A DNA stretch of 64,000 bases from assembly GCA_022393335.1 (NCBI GenBank), contig JAJEKB010020874.1:184506-248505 (forward strand). The letters are read 5' to 3'. Position numbers and translations under genes: made by a program. The DNA is from Macrotrachela quadricornifera (Eukaryota > Rotifera > Eurotatoria > Philodinida > Philodinidae). The notes under the pieces are model-generated. The model made no database searches. It was not told the DNA's origin and saw only the letters and a list, made by a program, of their open reading frames with translations. Position 1 is the stretch's first letter, and each line of letters opens with the position of its first letter. This document shows, one piece after another, positions 1 to 12,846 of the stretch.

Positions 1-594
1 ATAGCTCTTAGTTTTATCACTTTTTTTCGTCAAATTAATGAATTCGAAATTTTAAATAATGATGATCGTTTTATATTAGTTAAATACAATTTACACTATC
101 TATTTCTTTTACATAAATGTTCAATTTACGATCCATCGATGGGCTTTTTTTCAGATTTACCAAAAGAAATTGAAAAAGAATTTTCTCCATGGTTAATTAA
201 TTGTCATGAAGCTAGTGAGCTTAGCAATAAATTATTGGATATGATGCTTTTTGTCGTGAAAGTTACTGAACAAGAACCAAATCTGTTTTGTCTCCTTTCC
301 ATTATACTTCTTTTCTCTACTGATATGTTAATGACTGAAGACAATGTTCAACTGAATGATTCGTTAACTGTCTATCGTGCTCAGTCTCATTATGTAAGTT
401 TAATTTGGAATTATCTAATAGACAAACAAGGTGAAGAAAAGTCAATCAAACAATTTACAAAACTAATAGATATGATCTTGCAAACGCCGTTTATCATAAA
501 AAGTCTGAAAGATTTTGTGCGTGCACGAATTATCTCGTTAAATGTCGTTGATCGAATTACTCCATTGATTCAAAGCACATTTAATATTGACTAA
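1..594 (+). CDS. Nuclear hormone receptor, ligand-binding domain (5' end outside window)
   Basis: The frame is open from base 1 to the TAA at 592-594 (197 codons), so the gene begins upstream of the window. The opening residues (FITFFRQINEFEIL, then NNDDRF and LVKYN) match the helix 3-5 signature of nuclear receptor ligand-binding domains, which bind small lipophilic ligands or act constitutively in the nucleus. A mostly helical remainder follows, with the acidic patch [12 protein letters not shown]. The DNA-binding domain is not in view. A close paralogue at 15784-17139 carries the zinc finger, which fixes the family. Many differences between the copies keep both frames open, so this copy may be functional. 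The ligand and subfamily cannot be told. Confidence 0.72.
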   Translation: MALSFITFFRQINEFEILNNDDRFILVKYNLHYLFLLHKCSIYDPSMGFFSDLPKEIEKEFSPWLINCHEASELSNKLLDMMLFVVKVTEQEPNLFCLLSIILLFSTDMLMTEDNVQLNDSLTVYRAQSHYVSLIWNYLIDKQGEEKSIKQFTKLIDMILQTPFIIKSLKDFVRARIISLNVVDRITPLIQSTFNID

Positions 595-959
595 TGGTAG
601 TATATCATTTCGCGCTTTTCCTAGCTAGTGATAAATCGCACGTTCTGCTTATTTTTTTTTACTGAACTTTCTTTTAAACTTTCGCCGTTCCTATCACACT
701 ACAGCTTCTACTTCTTCATCAAAGTTTTGATCAACACTTTAGTGATAATTATCATGAACTACATAGATATTGGTATTATCGTTGAAATGCTTCGCAAAAA
801 AGCAATTGAAGGTGGTGCAAAGGAACGTACCAACAGTAATAATAATGTGGTAAGACCATCATTCGCATCAAATAATAGTTCAACACATATGAAAGACGCA
901 TTGGCAACGATGGCAGACCAATTAAAATTTACAATAGCCCTCTCATTCTTTTTTTATTT

Positions 960-1121
960 TTTACAATATTTTTTTTGAACGTTTACGAAAAGATCGAAAG
1001 ACAGAATGACGATAACAAATACAGAACAGAAAGCATAATATAGTAGTTTGTAGGGGCAATGATAACGAATCGACGTTTCTATTGTTGCTAGGTCATCCGT
1101 TCTTCCGATACCGTACACCGT
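960..1121 (-). mobile_element. tRNA-derived SINE body, head missing
   Basis: This stretch matches the bodies of the SINE-like copies at 17500-17743 and 46780-47044 (landmarks 'tttacgaaaag', 'gataacaaatacagaacag', 'ttcttccgata'). The tRNA-like head that follows in those copies is absent here; the sequence breaks near 1121. The T-rich run at 948-976 would be the A-rich tail on the minus strand. Confidence 0.55.
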
Positions 1122-1132
1122 CAGTAGTGTCA

Positions 1133-1348
1133 AACTTGAAAGTTGAATTCAGGTATTCAACTATTCAAGTATTTCCCTTTCTCAGCGTTCCACCCTCACC
1201 CTCAGCTGGTCCTGTGTGGTGTTGGTACACCCTTCTCCAGGATTTCGCCCTCATCCTAAGCTGGCTCTGTGAGGTTCTGAATCCCCATCTCTCCCCTGTC
1301 CCTTTTCGAATGCTTGAATAGTTGAATACTTGAATTCAAGTTTCAAGT
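1133..1348. mobile_element. Small foldback element with C-rich core
   Basis: The ends are inverted repeats of about 40 bases. The left arm reads acttgaaagttgaattcagg and on through 'tattcaactattcaagtatt'; the right arm is its near-exact reverse complement. The core carries 'caccctcaccctcagctgg', the reverse complement of the G-rich core motif in the larger element at 8472-8946, so the two look like one non-autonomous family. The short open frame across the core is not supported as a gene. Confidence 0.6.
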
Positions 1349-2049
1349 ATTACATATATGTGCAAAAGATATTCATATCACCTCCACATCTCAGACGTTG
1401 ATGACTATTAAAAATAAATCTGACTTCTTCGTGCAAAATAGCCGAAGCCAAGAGTGCGATAATACACTCTGGTAGAACTGATATTAATGAAAAATTTCTC
1501 TGAAAGATCCTTTGTACTATACAAATGTCTCATTGAGGATGCACATTTCCATACATTTTCGGTATAATATATATTTCAGAGAAGGTTTGATTTCCTAAGC
1601 GTCACACTTAATTTCATCCTCGATTATACACTATTTCGATAATAGTTTGATTAAGTTTGTCATTGAGATACTAGACTTGGTTACTAGAGTTCTGAATTGA
1701 GCAAGCTCGATGAAACTTCTAACTCTTATGATGGTTATGATTATTACGCATTAATTTAGGTCTGTGAGAAGCATTAGTTAGGCTCTTGCATTCTTATGAA
1801 GATATGATTACTATTCATTAGATCATGTTTTGGAGAAGTCTTAAAGAGACTTTTACCTTCTATCGGAGTTATATTAATTAGTTGCTGTTGCATTACATCT
1901 AACACATACTCAATAATAAAAACTATTTTAATTATTGCGTTTCAAGTAATATGGATGACCGTGTTATTATTTGATCTAATTGAAATGAGCTCATTTTCAT
2001 AGTGTGAGGGTGTCGCATATATTAGAGATGGTCATTCACAAACGAAACA
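1349..2049. other. Unassigned AT-rich spacer
   Basis: I see no sustained coding frame, RNA gene or clear repeat here. Confidence 0.5.
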
Positions 2050-2476
2050 GTTCATTATCAATTCTTGTTAAATATATCCACTTCTGTCGAATTCATTACT
2101 ACTATAAGAGGTCGTCCGTTAATGGTATTGGAAGGTTTATTATATATTCAATATCGTCGAACTGATACAAAATCTTATTGGCGTTATGAAAATCATAAAA
2201 CTTTCAATTGTCATTTTCGTATACATACATGTAATGAATCTGTTACTACAACACATGTTAAGATATTAAAACAACATGGTAATCATGCAACAGATTGTAT
2301 TGGAAGAAGATTCGAATATTCATACCAGGATCGTTCGAGCCAATGCTGGTGAGCCAGTTAATAAAAAAAAAGAAGTATCAGTACATTGATCAACGACTAT
2401 TTAATCTTGTTTCAAATCCTCATCAAAATATTATTGATCAAATTAATGCCATAGCACATAATATTGTTCTATAACT
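2050..2476 (+). pseudogene. FLYWCH-type zinc-finger fragment
   Basis: The frame from about 2077 reads FITTIRGRPLMVLEGLLYIQ, then SYWRYENHKTFNCHF and later HGNHATDC. This follows the FLYWCH finger layout: a hydrophobic start, RGRP, YWR, a second Cys and a terminal H-x-H. The Cys expected just after YWR is Tyr, which would remove one zinc ligand. Near 2300 the likely frame shifts: the +1 reading gives DSNIHTRIVRANAGEPVNKK and then IDQRLFNLVSNPHQNIIDQI before a stop at about 2476. FLYWCH fingers are common in animal transcription regulators and in Mutator-like transposons. This piece reads as a decayed remnant of one of those. Confidence 0.6.
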
Positions 2477-2621
2477 TTTTTTCATTCTTTGTTTACATAC
2501 TTAATTATTGTGTTTATGATCTTGAAATAAATATGGAAATTTTGTTTTTTCTGTTATCTGTTTGTATCTTCACTACCTTACAAAGTATCGATAATAATTA
2601 CTATGAATTTTTATTTCGTGC

Positions 2622-2645
2622 GCAAGATGCACGTGCGCATCTTGC
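2622..2645. repeat. Short perfect hairpin
   Basis: Nine-base arms (gcaagatgc / gcatcttgc) flank a 6-base loop. There is no adjacent gene to assign it to. Confidence 0.5.
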
Positions 2646-4781
2646 AGTTCGCAAGTGTCGTAGACCCCTTCGTTCTGTCATCATATATAGATGACTCGAA
2701 CCTCACATGGGCTTTTGTTCTCTCTCTCTTCTCTTTTCTATGATCATGGATTCTTCCTATCATTCTTTTTTTCTTTTTCTCACCTGTTTCACGAGTGCGG
2801 GTTTATTCCACCACTCTTCTGGTCATCATCTTTTTGTCCTTATTATCTTCTTCGGATCTTCCCTGATATATGTTATAGTATATTTTTTTCCCCGGTTCAT
2901 TGGTATATATAGTGTGTGTTTTTCTGAATAAAGGGGAAGGAGTTGGTAACGAGCATTCTAACTGACCGAGATAGCATAATTGTTTTTTGTCATGTGTAGA
3001 TTTGACGAATTCAACAGACATTTTCAAAATAGTATGTGAAAAGGAGTTCTTTATTCTTATATGTATTTATTTTTCAAATATTATCATTCTGGCATGTATT
3101 CTGTCTTGAAATTAATGAGTAGTACTCATACATTTATTGAAAATTTATCGACATTTTGTTCTAACAATATATTAATTGTCACAATGATTCTCATCTAAGT
3201 AGTCAACAGAAGATAAATCCTCGGCAGCCAGAATTACATTTTCTATAAAAAAAAAGATAATTAAGGCTGAAAATAACCAATAGATTATGAATCTGTGGAA
3301 AGTAAATCCGATCATGCAAATTATAGCTATAAAATAATACTTGTCTCATGGTAATCTAAAAACTAACAAATTATAGCCAATTAACTTTTTTTTATCATAT
3401 TTTTCCTCATATAATGTTCTTGCAAAATGATAGTTTTGTGTCTCTTGTTTGTCATTTCTTTCTTATTACTCTCTTTATCCATTTGTTTCCTTGATTAGCA
3501 TACGTTATTGTCTATCTTTGATATTTTACTTTGTCTTTTAATAATTGATGTTTATATTTATAAAGGTAATATTTCTATGCTACGTAAAAATATGTAGATA
3601 CTAAATTGATTTTTGCTGAGTAAAATTTTCATTTGCTTCATAGAGAAATAGACTACTGAGTGAAACTATTGAATACTCAATTAATTTGAAGCTCCTCAGT
3701 GATAAGAAAATATTTGCTAAGTTAGATAATTAATATTTCGATAAAAATCTTTTCTTCTAAGTTAATGAATTGTAAACATTGTTACAAAACAAAATTGATA
3801 AACAGAAATTACTGTATTTAACTAATTTTTAATAAGGTACGTACGATTATCTAATTTAGGATGAACCTTTTTATCATGATATGGCGTATACATTTTCTTT
3901 CTCTTAGCATTTAATTATCACTGTAATACATGTGTATGTCATCTATATTTTTCATTTTGATGTCATGTGTAAATGTATACATTTTTGTTTTCAAAGAAAT
4001 TCTAATCCAATAATTTCTTTTTCCTATCACTTAAATCTTTGAAACACAACCTCTTGCGGTTTTTCAAGATATTTTTTTCTATATTTCTCATTATCTCGCA
4101 AGTTTTCGTTTCTGTCCATCTTGTTTTTGTATAACTATCTACTATTGAAAGTTTATTTAAAATTCAAGGTGTGAGTATGAGAGTTTTTGTAAAACGAAAG
4201 TTTTCACTAACATCTAGAATTCACAACAATACACACTAAAATCAACAAAACTCTCCTTTCAAATCAAAGTTGTCAAAAATCGATCTGAATTTGTTCGTAC
4301 ACATAAGGTTGTGGATGGATGTAAGTTTAGGGTATTGGTGCTTATGAACGTTATTTTATTTAAAAGAATCATCTTCTAGACCCTATCACAATAGAAAATC
4401 AGACTGTACTATTGTTTCAGCTGCTTCAAAGAATTTATTTCTAAGCATACTATTCGTATTTTTATTAGATGAAAGTTTTGCAAACCACCTTTATCAGTGA
4501 GAGATATACCACTCATTGAGAGATGAACAAGAGAATGATCAAGAAAAGCAGTAAAAGCTTTATTAGTACAATAATTGTGCAAATTTTTCTACTTAGATAT
4601 TTATGTCTATTTACTTAGCTTTTATTTAAAATTACTTAGCGCTTAAATGGGTGTTATTTATAAGTGATATTAACGGAATGAGGCAAACGTTTTGCATTAA
4701 GTTTGTTTTTAATATAACTGGGCGATTTAATGTCGCAGCGGATTGATCTTTTTTAGTTAGAAAGAGGAAAATCTCTAGTGT
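2646..4781. other. Unassigned AT-rich spacer
   Basis: Several short open frames overlap on both strands, but none has domain content or matching splice signals. No RNA gene was recognised. Confidence 0.5.
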
Positions 4782-5253
4782 AAATTGGTTGGAAAAGTTT
4801 GCTGAAAGTCACGAAAATCTTACGAGGGAATCACTCAAGGTGTCAAAAAGCTTTTCGTTCTAGGATATGATGACTAGATAGGACAGCTAGAAGCGATACA
4901 TCCTAGGTTAGTTCGAGAGCAAGTTGAGATCTGACTGAAATATCGACTTTTTACTAGAATTCCGGTGGAACTCCATCTTACCGATAGAATCAAAGTTGAG
5001 AGTGAGGGTGATTGTTGATATGGGCAAAGTCTCACTTCAGAAATTCAAAACTTTGATTTTATCGGTAAGATGGAATCCCATAGGAAAATTCTAGTAAAAA
5101 GTCGATATTTCAGTCAGATCTCAACTTGCGCCCGAACTAACATAGGATGTACTACTTTTAGCTATATTCTATCTAACAGACCGAAAAGCTTTTCGACACC
5201 TCGGGTGGTTTCCTCGTTAGACCAAAATACTTTGAAAAACTCTTTCACAATTT
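4782..5253. mobile_element. Foldback (MITE-like) element, long imperfect palindrome
   Basis: Two arms of roughly 210-240 bases are inverted copies around a centre near 5020. Matching blocks include 'aaaagcttttcg', 'acatccta' with 'ttagttcg', 'caagttgagatctgactgaa' and 'catcttaccgat' with their reverse complements on the other side. The two halves differ at many sites, so the element is old. Nothing inside is coding; the open frame at 5070-5261 is a by-product of the arm. Confidence 0.7.
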
Positions 5254-8200
5254 TTTTTTAACTTAGAGAAAGTTCTGTATAATTACACAGGTTATCCTTC
5301 TATTCGTGTAATCTAGATTTTATTATATAAAAATAGAGCACTATTGCTCTACAGAAAAAGAAATTTTCTTCATGTCGTATAAAGATCGAAATGATCGATT
5401 TTATGATATTACTTAGAACATTGATTTTGTATTAATCTTAATACCATTTGAAAAAATTAACTTCAATCCGACAGAGAGGTTGTAAGAAACTATATATTTC
5501 CTATGGAGAAGAAAGCCTATTGAGTCTCTTACCAAACGATATTATTTGTAATAGAATGCATTGTTACGTTGAGATATACAGACCAAAGTTTGTTTTCAAG
5601 TTGGAAAATCAGATTTGAACAGTTAATTTTTTCTAGTAAATCTGTCTTCTGTTCATAGTCACGTATGCTACGTCAATTATTTCAATAATAGATGAAAGCT
5701 TTCGTTATAATAAATAAGTGCATGTTTATGGCGCCCGAGACCAGCAAAAGTGGACAAGAGAAATCGCTGTAACAAATATTTTTGAATACCACAAAAGTAA
5801 CTACAGTTGCGGAAGAGTATTTCAACGCTTTTTGTTCGATGATGTTCGTAACCTTCAACAAACATTTTCAACCAATTTCTTTTACATATTTTTGCACTAG
5901 AAACTTTTCTCTTCCTAACAAAAAAAAAGATCAAATTGCTACGACATTCAATCGCACAGTTATATTTTAGTACAATGTTCTTGAGGATTCAAGCATTGAT
6001 AGTGCTTATATAATTTTTGCTATTGACTCACTAGAAAATTTGACAGAAATGAAATAAACGATGTTTTTTAATGAAACCAAGGCAGAAAATGTGCAATAAA
6101 CTTTAGAAAATTTTATTTTTTGTTAAAATAAGTCTATCCTGAAAGAATTAATTATAAAAGTAAAGAAATTAATAACAAATGATACATTATATTTTTAATT
6201 TTGAAAAATTTCCTGAAGCATTATTAATAGTATCATTCAGAATGAGAAAAGTTATATTAGATTTTAGAAACCAATTTAAGATTAGATGCATTTAAGAGAT
6301 ATAAGAGGAAAGAGAATTTATTCTGTTATTCTCTTACTTTAATATATCACATTTTGATCTATCTTCTATAATCTGATGATACTTAGTCTCTTATCCTCTT
6401 ACCTTATCTAATGATGTCAACAGTGACTTTTATAGAAATTAATTAAGACTAATCCACCCCACTCTAATTTCTATTTTAGCTTTTGATCTTCGAATCTTGC
6501 TGAAATTTTTAGAGTTGTATCTCATACTAGGTATCTTACAGTAAATATTTCAGCTCAAAATATTGAGTTTACGAAGTTTTACTTGAAGATTATGGGTCAA
6601 AATGCAGGGATCCTCGCTTCCAAAATCCTATTGCCATTTCAAACGCTAGAAAGCTAGGGCTCGTTTTAAAATTTACCAAAGATCTAGCACTATAGCTGTA
6701 CAAAGCCCGAATTTTAATTTTTTTTTTGTTGAAGTTTATCTCATAGTGTATGGTATTGGTAGTGCATGTAGTGTGATGCATTTTTATGTCATGACACATT
6801 AAACACGAAAACTGTAATTTCGGCTCTGTTAAGTTGTAGAGCTAATCAATCCTTTCAGTTTGAAACCAACTCGAGCTCTGTAGCGTTTAAAATGGCAAAA
6901 AGATTTGGGAAATACGAAAGTGTTAAAGCAAAAAAAAACACATTTTGAGAAAAACGTGAAAGAAGTTATTGATTAGAATAAACTTGGCAAACACATGCAG
7001 AGATTTACGGAAAAAGTTTTATTTGTTCTATATGATTCTAATGTGCACATAGTCAAATCGTTAAAAATTGCTTGGTAGAATATGAAAGAGAACATCTGAG
7101 TTTATATCAATATTTTTATCTCATATAATAATAGTATTTTCGTATAGATACATGTCATAACATGAGAGCATCATAAATAAAATATTTTCTTTTATATAAG
7201 ATTTTTCTTGTCTTTAAAAATATACACATTTTAGATTGATGAAGAAACGCTGAGAAATCCTTGATACGTATTCTCCTAACAAGGGTTGAGTAATACATGG
7301 TTGGTCAATGTTTTCATCCTATTCTGTCATAGCTATTATACTTAGCGATAGATGCTAACTAAAGCGGTCACTGTGAAAAATCAGAAGTTTTTGAAAAAAT
7401 GTTATTTTCTAGAATAGGAAGTCTCCGAAAAATCGATGTTTCTTCATGAAAAATTATTATAAAACCAATAAATTATAGCCCGTTCGGTAGCAGAGACTTT
7501 GCTCTATCTAATGCGCTGTAAATCAAAAAATCGAAAAATTTGATCAAAAATTAACATTTTAAGGGGGTGAGATGTTGTAGCAATATATACCATATATCCT
7601 TGAATTTTTCTACCTCCAACTATTAATATCTTATTAAGGATGAACGCGTATAAAACTAGTAGTATTTTAAGTAACAGAACAATTCTTTTAAAGAAATTAT
7701 TCAGTCCGAAAAAATAGCCTTTATAGTTTAATTGTTTTTTCTTTTTATTTATTATGACAACAATTACTTTTTTTGTGTACTCAAAAAGTGAGTATACTAT
7801 AGAATCGGTCAATGTGGCCAATTGTTTACATGATAACTTTCCAAAAAGCAATCCTATTGAGATTAAAATTTAGCACGCAGAATTGTCTCAACAATATCTC
7901 GACTGAGTTCGAAGATGAGAATGATTCATTAAGAAATTGCTGAGTTATAGCCAACAAAGTTATTATCCTCTGTCATTGTCTATGTAAACGTTTTTCTCCG
8001 CTATTATAAGGATCAAAGATAGAATTGTCCACGTCGATCAGAGTTTTTCAGAATCCTCTATAATTTGTTTCGAACGACCTTGTTTTATGACCTTTGACTC
8101 CTTTTAATAGTATATTCTCTTGACTGCAGTTAGAATCTTAATTCTGGAATTAACTGTGTGTTTGCATGTTTGTACACAATGCAGTGCTATACTATGGAAC

Positions 8201-8471
8201 ATTCTTAGGTCCTCAAGTATTATATATTGAACTATCTCTAAATTCTTAGATGCCGTATAATGGAAGTGCTCAGCAGTCCTCAATAGCTATATTTCGGGAT
8301 ACTCATAGGTGTTCGTAAGTTATATTAGACTAAATAAGTTTATATGTGTGCAAATTAGTAAAGGCTTCGAAACTAGCTTTTCACGTCATCTTACGAGACT
8401 AAAAGAGAACATCCGTAGGATCTATGAATAATTCGTTAGTGCTGTCAAGGATGATTCATTCCATACATGTA
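5254..8471. other. Unassigned AT-rich spacer
   Basis: Only short, low-complexity open frames are present (for example 5677-5934 and 7504-7851 on the minus strand). None shows a motif I can name. Confidence 0.5.
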
Positions 8472-8946
8472 GAACTCGAAGACTCTACTCGAATATTAAA
8501 AATTTTACTCGAGTTTTCAACTATTCAACTATTCAAATTTTAATATTCGAGTACTCGAGTATTCAACTTTTAGAGTTTTAATACTCAAGTACTCGAGTTT
8601 TCAACTATTCAACTATTGATACATGAAAGATTAAGGACGCTAACTACAGGACGCTTCCTGCAGGATGCTAGAAGTAATACATATAATGTTGAGGGTGAGG
8701 GCGTGAGAGGTGAGGGTATGGGTGTGGGTGAGGTTGTCAAAGAACCGCTACCTGTAAGTTACTGCCAGATGCAATGGACAGCATCTTTCCTCCGTGGACT
8801 ACTCTCAGCATCCTGTAGGCAGCATCTTGCAGGCAGCATCCTGTAGACAGCATCCCATAATAGCATCCTTAATCTATCATATAGTAATAGTTGAATAGTT
8901 GAAAACTCGAGTAAAATTTTAATACTCGAATCGAATTAACGAGTTC
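8472..8946. mobile_element. Foldback element with G-rich core and internal minisatellite
   Basis: Inverted termini begin 'gaactcg' and share the block 'ttttactcgagttttcaact' followed by 'attcaactatt' with its reverse complement at 8885-8946. The left arm also repeats the 'ctcgagttttcaactattca' unit in direct order. The core has a G-rich run (8690-8740, gagggtgaggg and similar) and a degenerate minisatellite of about 15 bases built on 'gcatcctgtaggca' (8808-8875). It shares termini and core with the element at 1133-1348. No transposase is present. Confidence 0.7.
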
Positions 8947-11853
8947 TACGCTACTGGTTATTGCATGAAATGCGATGGGAAGATACAGTGAAGGCGATGA
9001 ACATTTTCCGTTAGTACAATGCTATTTTGCAGACGATGTTCATGATGAATGAGTTGATGCGATCATCTCTTATGAGTTGTACCGGTTTGAATGTATAGTC
9101 AAAGTACATTTGAATCGGTATCGAAAGGATGAAAAGGCAAAATTTCTATATATACTGAATATTTAATCATTCTGACTAGCTTTTAGTCCTACTTCCTGTA
9201 TTATTGTAATCTGATATTAATAGTCGTATTGAAAGAGATATATGCGTCTTACAGCTTGCTATCCATTGAAATGTATGAAAGTTTGCCAAACAATTCAGTC
9301 GACGATAGTAAAAGGAAACGTTTTTCCTCTCGCGACAACTGCTGCTTCTAATTTATTTCTCGTAGTTGTATGAACACGACAGCATCCAAATGTGCTATAA
9401 TGACGCGGATATATTCAGGACTCTGAATCTGCATTTGTCACCATTGATGGATGTCCGTTACATAAGTGTTTCGTGCCAATAGCGTTTATAGCGGCGCCTT
9501 GGAACAAGCAGCAAGCGTCATCATGCGCTTCGAAGGAGTGCATTGTGAGTCCTGTGGTATTTTGATAAAAAGACTTCCTTTCTGTCGTCTGATTTGTCAC
9601 TGGGGTTTCATTGTTTTTTTTTGGTCGTTATGTGTCAATGTCTCTGTAGGTGTTAGCTATTATCTTATTCATTTCCAATAATCTAACTCGATCTTCTGCG
9701 AATTACATCATGCATGAGTCTCTACAGCGTATTATTTTTCAGACAAAACTTGGAAACTAAGGGTATTAAACTGCTTTACAACGATAAGTTTTTATCCCTC
9801 CACATGTTTTGAAACTTAGGCTGAAGGTTGAATTCAATGTTACCGTTTGACACATGTTTTTTGTCAGACTCACATGACAGGCAAAAATTCATAATTAGGA
9901 TAAAATTTATTTTTTTCAATAGTACGAAAATAGTGCAATCTGTTTTTCTGATTTTCAAAGTGATATCATGCAATCGAAACTTTATTGTTAATCAAATTAG
10001 AGCCCGGAACGAGGTGAGGTGAAGTGGAAAACGCTGCCTCAACATATATACTACTGCTGCATACCGACGGACATGTATCGTTTTTGAAATGATGCTTTGT
10101 TCTTTTTTCAAAAGAAAGGTATAAAATTGACTGCTTGAATCTTCTAATTCTCTTCTTCATTTATTCAATCATCTTCCTTCTGCTGTTTACAATCTTCAGC
10201 ATCCGTAAAATCATAATAGCATTACATTCTTCGTTTTTTTCTGCTCTTTGAATTTTAGTACAACTTCTCTCAAGTAATTCAGTACATTCTACAGTCCAGC
10301 AAAAATAACATAATCAAATATTGGATTGACTAAATTAAGATTTTCTGCTCATTGCTTTCTTGTTGCGTCAATTAGTTGTCGCTTATTAAATCTAATAAGC
10401 TAAAACTGCTTTAGATATCAAATGACGCAATACCTCTGTATAATGTAACTTTGTTTAAATTTTAATTGTTGTAACTCAGTTTGATGATAAATTATTAGAG
10501 TGATTGTTTTTCTTTATCTCGAACTAAGTGTAATATAAAAATGCTTACTGTGTGAAGGTTTTGATTGCTTATAATATTCATAATCTTACTGCCTTACAAA
10601 TAACTACTAGTAGAACATTCTAAGAGCAATATTCATCAAATTGAAAAAGAAGAAAAGTTTTGCTTTACGTCTCAAGTTACCAGGTACATATGAAACATCT
10701 GAGCAACAATCTTGATCATTTCTTATACTCCAAAACAGTATTAGTTTTCCAGCTTTTCAAATCTCTCTACTGTCAAAAGATTTGAAAGGCAGAAGGACAA
10801 AAGAAGCTTTAGTTTTCATTGAAGTTTATGAAACCAGAGTTCGCGTACCTCGAAAAACCTACTAAATGGTGTGTATGCTAGCCCTTCATTATTTCCATTT
10901 TGTTCTAATTTTGGCAAGTGATTATGACATGTGATTGTAGTTGGTGTGAAAAAGAGAATATGAAGTTTTCTCTATATAGTTGACCTTGGCTATCACATAG
11001 TAAAGAGCGGAAGGTATTTTCTGAAACTAAAACTGAAACGATGCATTTATCTTATTTTTTCTCTTGCAAATCGGGTTAATAATAATAACCGGTTGGTAGT
11101 ACTAGGACTAATTATATAATACAGTTATGTCAAGTAAACGAATCAAATTTCCATGTAGTTTTGGATATCAGAAATATAAAAAATAGTGCACATTTTTAAT
11201 TATTACAACTTTCTCGAAGCGAAGCGAGGCATTGACATTTTACCTCGTTTCGGACTCTGATTCGAACTCAATTTAGGCATCTGACATAACTGATTTATTT
11301 TAAAACTTAGCCATAGACACTTAAATACAAAGTTATACAAAAAATATTTTTATTTTTATTTTCATTTATAATTTTATATAAAATTTACAAATGAAGACTT
11401 CACTCTGAGTTTATATAAAAATATAACTATTTTTTATTCCATTTATATTTATTTATAAATTTTATCTATAATTATTTATTTTATAAATGATATAGAACTT
11501 CTGTAAGTCTATTTATATTATAAGTCGAATTAGACATTTCATATGGATTGGATTGGATTGGGAATTTCATTTTGATATAGAAAATAAATTTTCCAATCCA
11601 GCCGAAACTCAAGGGTTATACTTTATCGCCATATACATTTATATTAGCTATTAATAATAATTGATGCCTGTTATTGATGCAGTGAATTGAATTTGCAGGA
11701 AATTCATTTTATAACTATTTCATTTGAATTTCTAGGAAATTGGAAATTACCATCGCATGATTCTTTTATATAAAATGACATTTAATAATTATTTTTTTAT
11801 GTCTTTTTTCTTTTTCCACATATTATAAAGTTCAACATTTTTTTCTAAACACA
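8947..11853. other. Unassigned spacer, AT-rich
   Basis: No gene is supported. The stretch 11337-11520 is strongly AT-rich, and a short GGATT run lies at about 11543-11558. A short frame near 9466-9600 is more GC-rich than its surroundings but has no recognisable product. Confidence 0.5.
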
Positions 11854-12846
11854 ATGGTTAACTTAAACGACAATTCAACAGAATCTGTAATAGTGTATGA
11901 AACTCAACAGACACGTAATATCAAATTTGGTCTTTTCGTTGCTCTTGAACCACCAGCATTAATCTGCAATAGCATTCTTGTCTATTATCTGATCACCGAT
12001 CGAAAACTACGCAAAACGCTTCATTATCATACTATTTTGGCACTACTTATTGTTAGTTTATTGACAAATCTTGTAGAAGTACCACGAATCATACGTTATT
12101 TACATATTGGCATTGTTACACCACAAACATATGTCAACTGTCTTATTTGGCAATGGTGTGATTATTTACTGTTTAGCACAGCCAATGTTTTGATGTTTTG
12201 GACTTCTATTCAACGTTATCTACTCATCTTTCATACCCGTCTTTACTCTACACAAAAACATCGTTTGTTTTTTCATTATTTGCCTTTAGCAGTAATCATT
12301 ATCTATTTGATCATTTTTTATGCTATAGTTATTTTTGTCTATCCATGTGCGCAACAATCTATTTTCAGTCAACCTCTTTGCGGTTTTCCATGTTATACTA
12401 CACAAACAAATATTTCGTTCTATGATCTTTGTGCTCATACGTGGTTTCCTCTTTTTTTCGATATGGTTCTGAACATTATTCTTGTTATGCGAGCGGTCTA
12501 TCGAAAGCGAACTGGTCTTCAGCAATATAATGGTATACGATGGCGTCGACATCGCAAGATGATTTTTCAACTTCTCCTTATTTCAAGTCATTATTTAGTA
12601 TGTCAAATTCCTTTTGCTGCCGTACTATTTATCCAACTGTTTACCAGTTTGTCTGACTTAGCTGCATATATACAAACTGTCTATTTCTATTACTTATTCT
12701 GGTTACTTACGCTTCTTTTTCCGTTTGCTTGCATCGGATGCTTGCCCGAAGTAGTGAATAAGATTAAAAGATCATTAAAACAACGAATGAGCAAAAAAAG
12801 TATGGTGGTACCTGTGACATTTATTTTGCTTCAATATAGGAAATAA
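11854..12846 (+). CDS. Orphan rhodopsin-like 7TM receptor, single exon
   Basis: This 330-residue frame begins at an ATG and has no intron. Seven hydrophobic segments can be drawn at about 25-47, 59-79, 100-122, 142-163, 195-215, 236-262 and 276-298, the layout of a plasma-membrane G-protein-coupled receptor. N7 lies in an N-glycosylation sequon in the short outer tail. C96 with C176 or C180 could form the usual loop disulphide. The DRY motif at the end of TM3 is QRY (120-122), and TM7 lacks NPxxY, having [12 protein letters not shown] instead. These departures suggest a fast-evolving, lineage-expanded receptor. A peptide or small-molecule ligand is possible, but none can be named. The C-terminal tail is basic and short. 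Confidence 0.75.
   Translation: MVNLNDNSTESVIVYETQQTRNIKFGLFVALEPPALICNSILVYYLITDRKLRKTLHYHTILALLIVSLLTNLVEVPRIIRYLHIGIVTPQTYVNCLIWQWCDYLLFSTANVLMFWTSIQRYLLIFHTRLYSTQKHRLFFHYLPLAVIIIYLIIFYAIVIFVYPCAQQSIFSQPLCGFPCYTTQTNISFYDLCAHTWFPLFFDMVLNIILVMRAVYRKRTGLQQYNGIRWRRHRKMIFQLLLISSHYLVCQIPFAAVLFIQLFTSLSDLAAYIQTVYFYYLFWLLTLLFPFACIGCLPEVVNKIKRSLKQRMSKKSMVVPVTFILLQYRK

Larger units (their letters stand above)
1..1121 (+). repeat. Segmental duplication, copy 1 (pairs with 16546-17670)
   Basis: The receptor C-terminal coding sequence and about 520 bases of 3' flank match 16546-17670 in order and orientation. Shared landmarks are the stop-proximal 'agtagtatatcatt' block, 'gtggtaagaccatcatt' and the 'ttcttccgata' block. 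Similarity stops near 1121, where this copy runs into a foldback element and the other continues into a tRNA-like SINE head. The left end is cut by the window. Confidence 0.85.

Noticed and set aside
628..978. Open frame downstream of the receptor fragment
   Set aside because: The same region in copy 2 carries frame-breaking differences, so it is non-coding flank.
1082..1321. Open frame across the foldback element
   Set aside because: It spans a SINE end and a C-rich core; no protein family is apparent.
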